In this document: in pieces, positions 63,640 to 64,000 of the stretch
How the letters are laid out: every line of letters begins with the position of its first letter
Position numbering within the stretch: position 1 is the first letter of the stretch
Source: Vespa crabro
Lineage: Eukaryota > Arthropoda > Insecta > Hymenoptera > Vespidae
Direction of reading: 5' to 3'
Assembly: GCF_910589235.1 (NCBI RefSeq)
Contig: NC_060965.1
Location: 6,068,197 to 6,132,196 of the forward strand
Length of the DNA: 64,000 bases
Translations under genes and position numbers: made by a program
Notes under the pieces: model-generated
The model's database searches: none
Seen by the model: only the letters and a program-made list of their open reading frames with translations
Told to the model about the DNA's origin: nothing

Positions 63640-64000
63640 TCAATGGTAGGTAGAAAGTACTCGTCAACGGAGTCATCAGATAGTGACAAGTCGTTAGATG
63701 AAAAATTGCACATAAAAGGATACTTTAATTTTATTCTGAGCAAATGTTAAAAAATTTACCCAATCCCAGTCAAAAAATAGCTAAAAAGACAGTGGGAAAG
63801 TCAGCTGGCTTACAATGGTCAACGAACGATTAAACACCAGCAGTAACTGCAGACTCTCAAATTAAAGATTAGCAGGTAACTGCAAATGGAGCTGAAAATT
63901 CAAGTGACAAAAAACTTCGGAGAAAACAGATCAAGGAACGGTGCCAAATAAATCAGAAGCAATTGGAAAACATTTGGATGGTGACAAGGAAAGAACATTA
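63640..64000 (+). pseudogene. Coding-like but interrupted sequence at the window end
   Basis: Following an acceptor-like TGGTAG at about 63645, one frame reads KYSSTESSDSDKSLDEKLHI. Another then reads NLPNPSQKIAKKTVGKSAGL with later stops before TPAVTADSQ and QVTANGAENSSDKK. The amino-acid make-up is coding-like, but at least one frame change and two stops break it. It may be a decayed copy of a gene or element, or exons separated by very short introns that I cannot place. No family is recognised. Confidence 0.25.

Overview
The window is AT-rich eukaryotic nuclear DNA with spliceosomal introns, long microsatellites and a gene set typical of an insect: an RdgB/PITPNM lipid-transfer protein, Tret1-type sugar transporters, a CYP4 cytochrome P450 and a COX6A-like subunit. 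The low GC, abundant (GA)n/(TA)n tracts and clustered Tret1 copies suggest a hymenopteran (wasp, bee or ant). The sequence alone does not settle the species.

Layout. (1) 352-9263, minus strand: 18 coding exons of an rdgB orthologue, with all splice phases consistent. The 3' end lies beyond position 1. (2) 9264-15564: about 6.3 kb without a gene I can support. (3) 15565-18586, minus: a three-exon gene whose C-terminal 86 residues are cytochrome c oxidase subunit 6A, joined to an unusual 345-residue N-terminal region ending in a Cys/Pro-rich segment. (4) 18587-23633: intergenic, rich in GA/CT tracts, with two perfect TGACGTCA palindromes. (5) About 23634-46830: three tandem units of about 8.2, 7.0 and 7.95 kb. 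Each carries one Tret1-like transporter with a single coding exon on the minus strand. The units are mosaics of one another, and unit 2 has lost about 0.94 kb. (6) About 48440-58400: an older duplicated, non-coding block pair (about 48.44-52.33 and 54.5-58.4 kb). A 1.28-kb core is almost identical between the copies while its flanks are diverged. Each block also holds two tRNA-like, probably SINE-derived, segments. (7) 59822-62379, plus: a complete 12-exon CYP4 gene of 516 residues. (8) 63210 to the window end: a possible first exon of another gene, then coding-like but broken sequence.

The genes do not form an operon. Tret1 proteins move trehalose between fat body, haemolymph and tissues. 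CYP4 enzymes oxidise lipids, pheromones or xenobiotics. RdgB restores phosphatidylinositol at ER-plasma membrane contacts. COX6A is a respiratory complex IV subunit. The least ordinary items are the extended COX6A gene, the mosaic Tret1 array and the homogenised 1.28-kb non-coding core. I found no CRISPR array, rRNA or intact tRNA gene.
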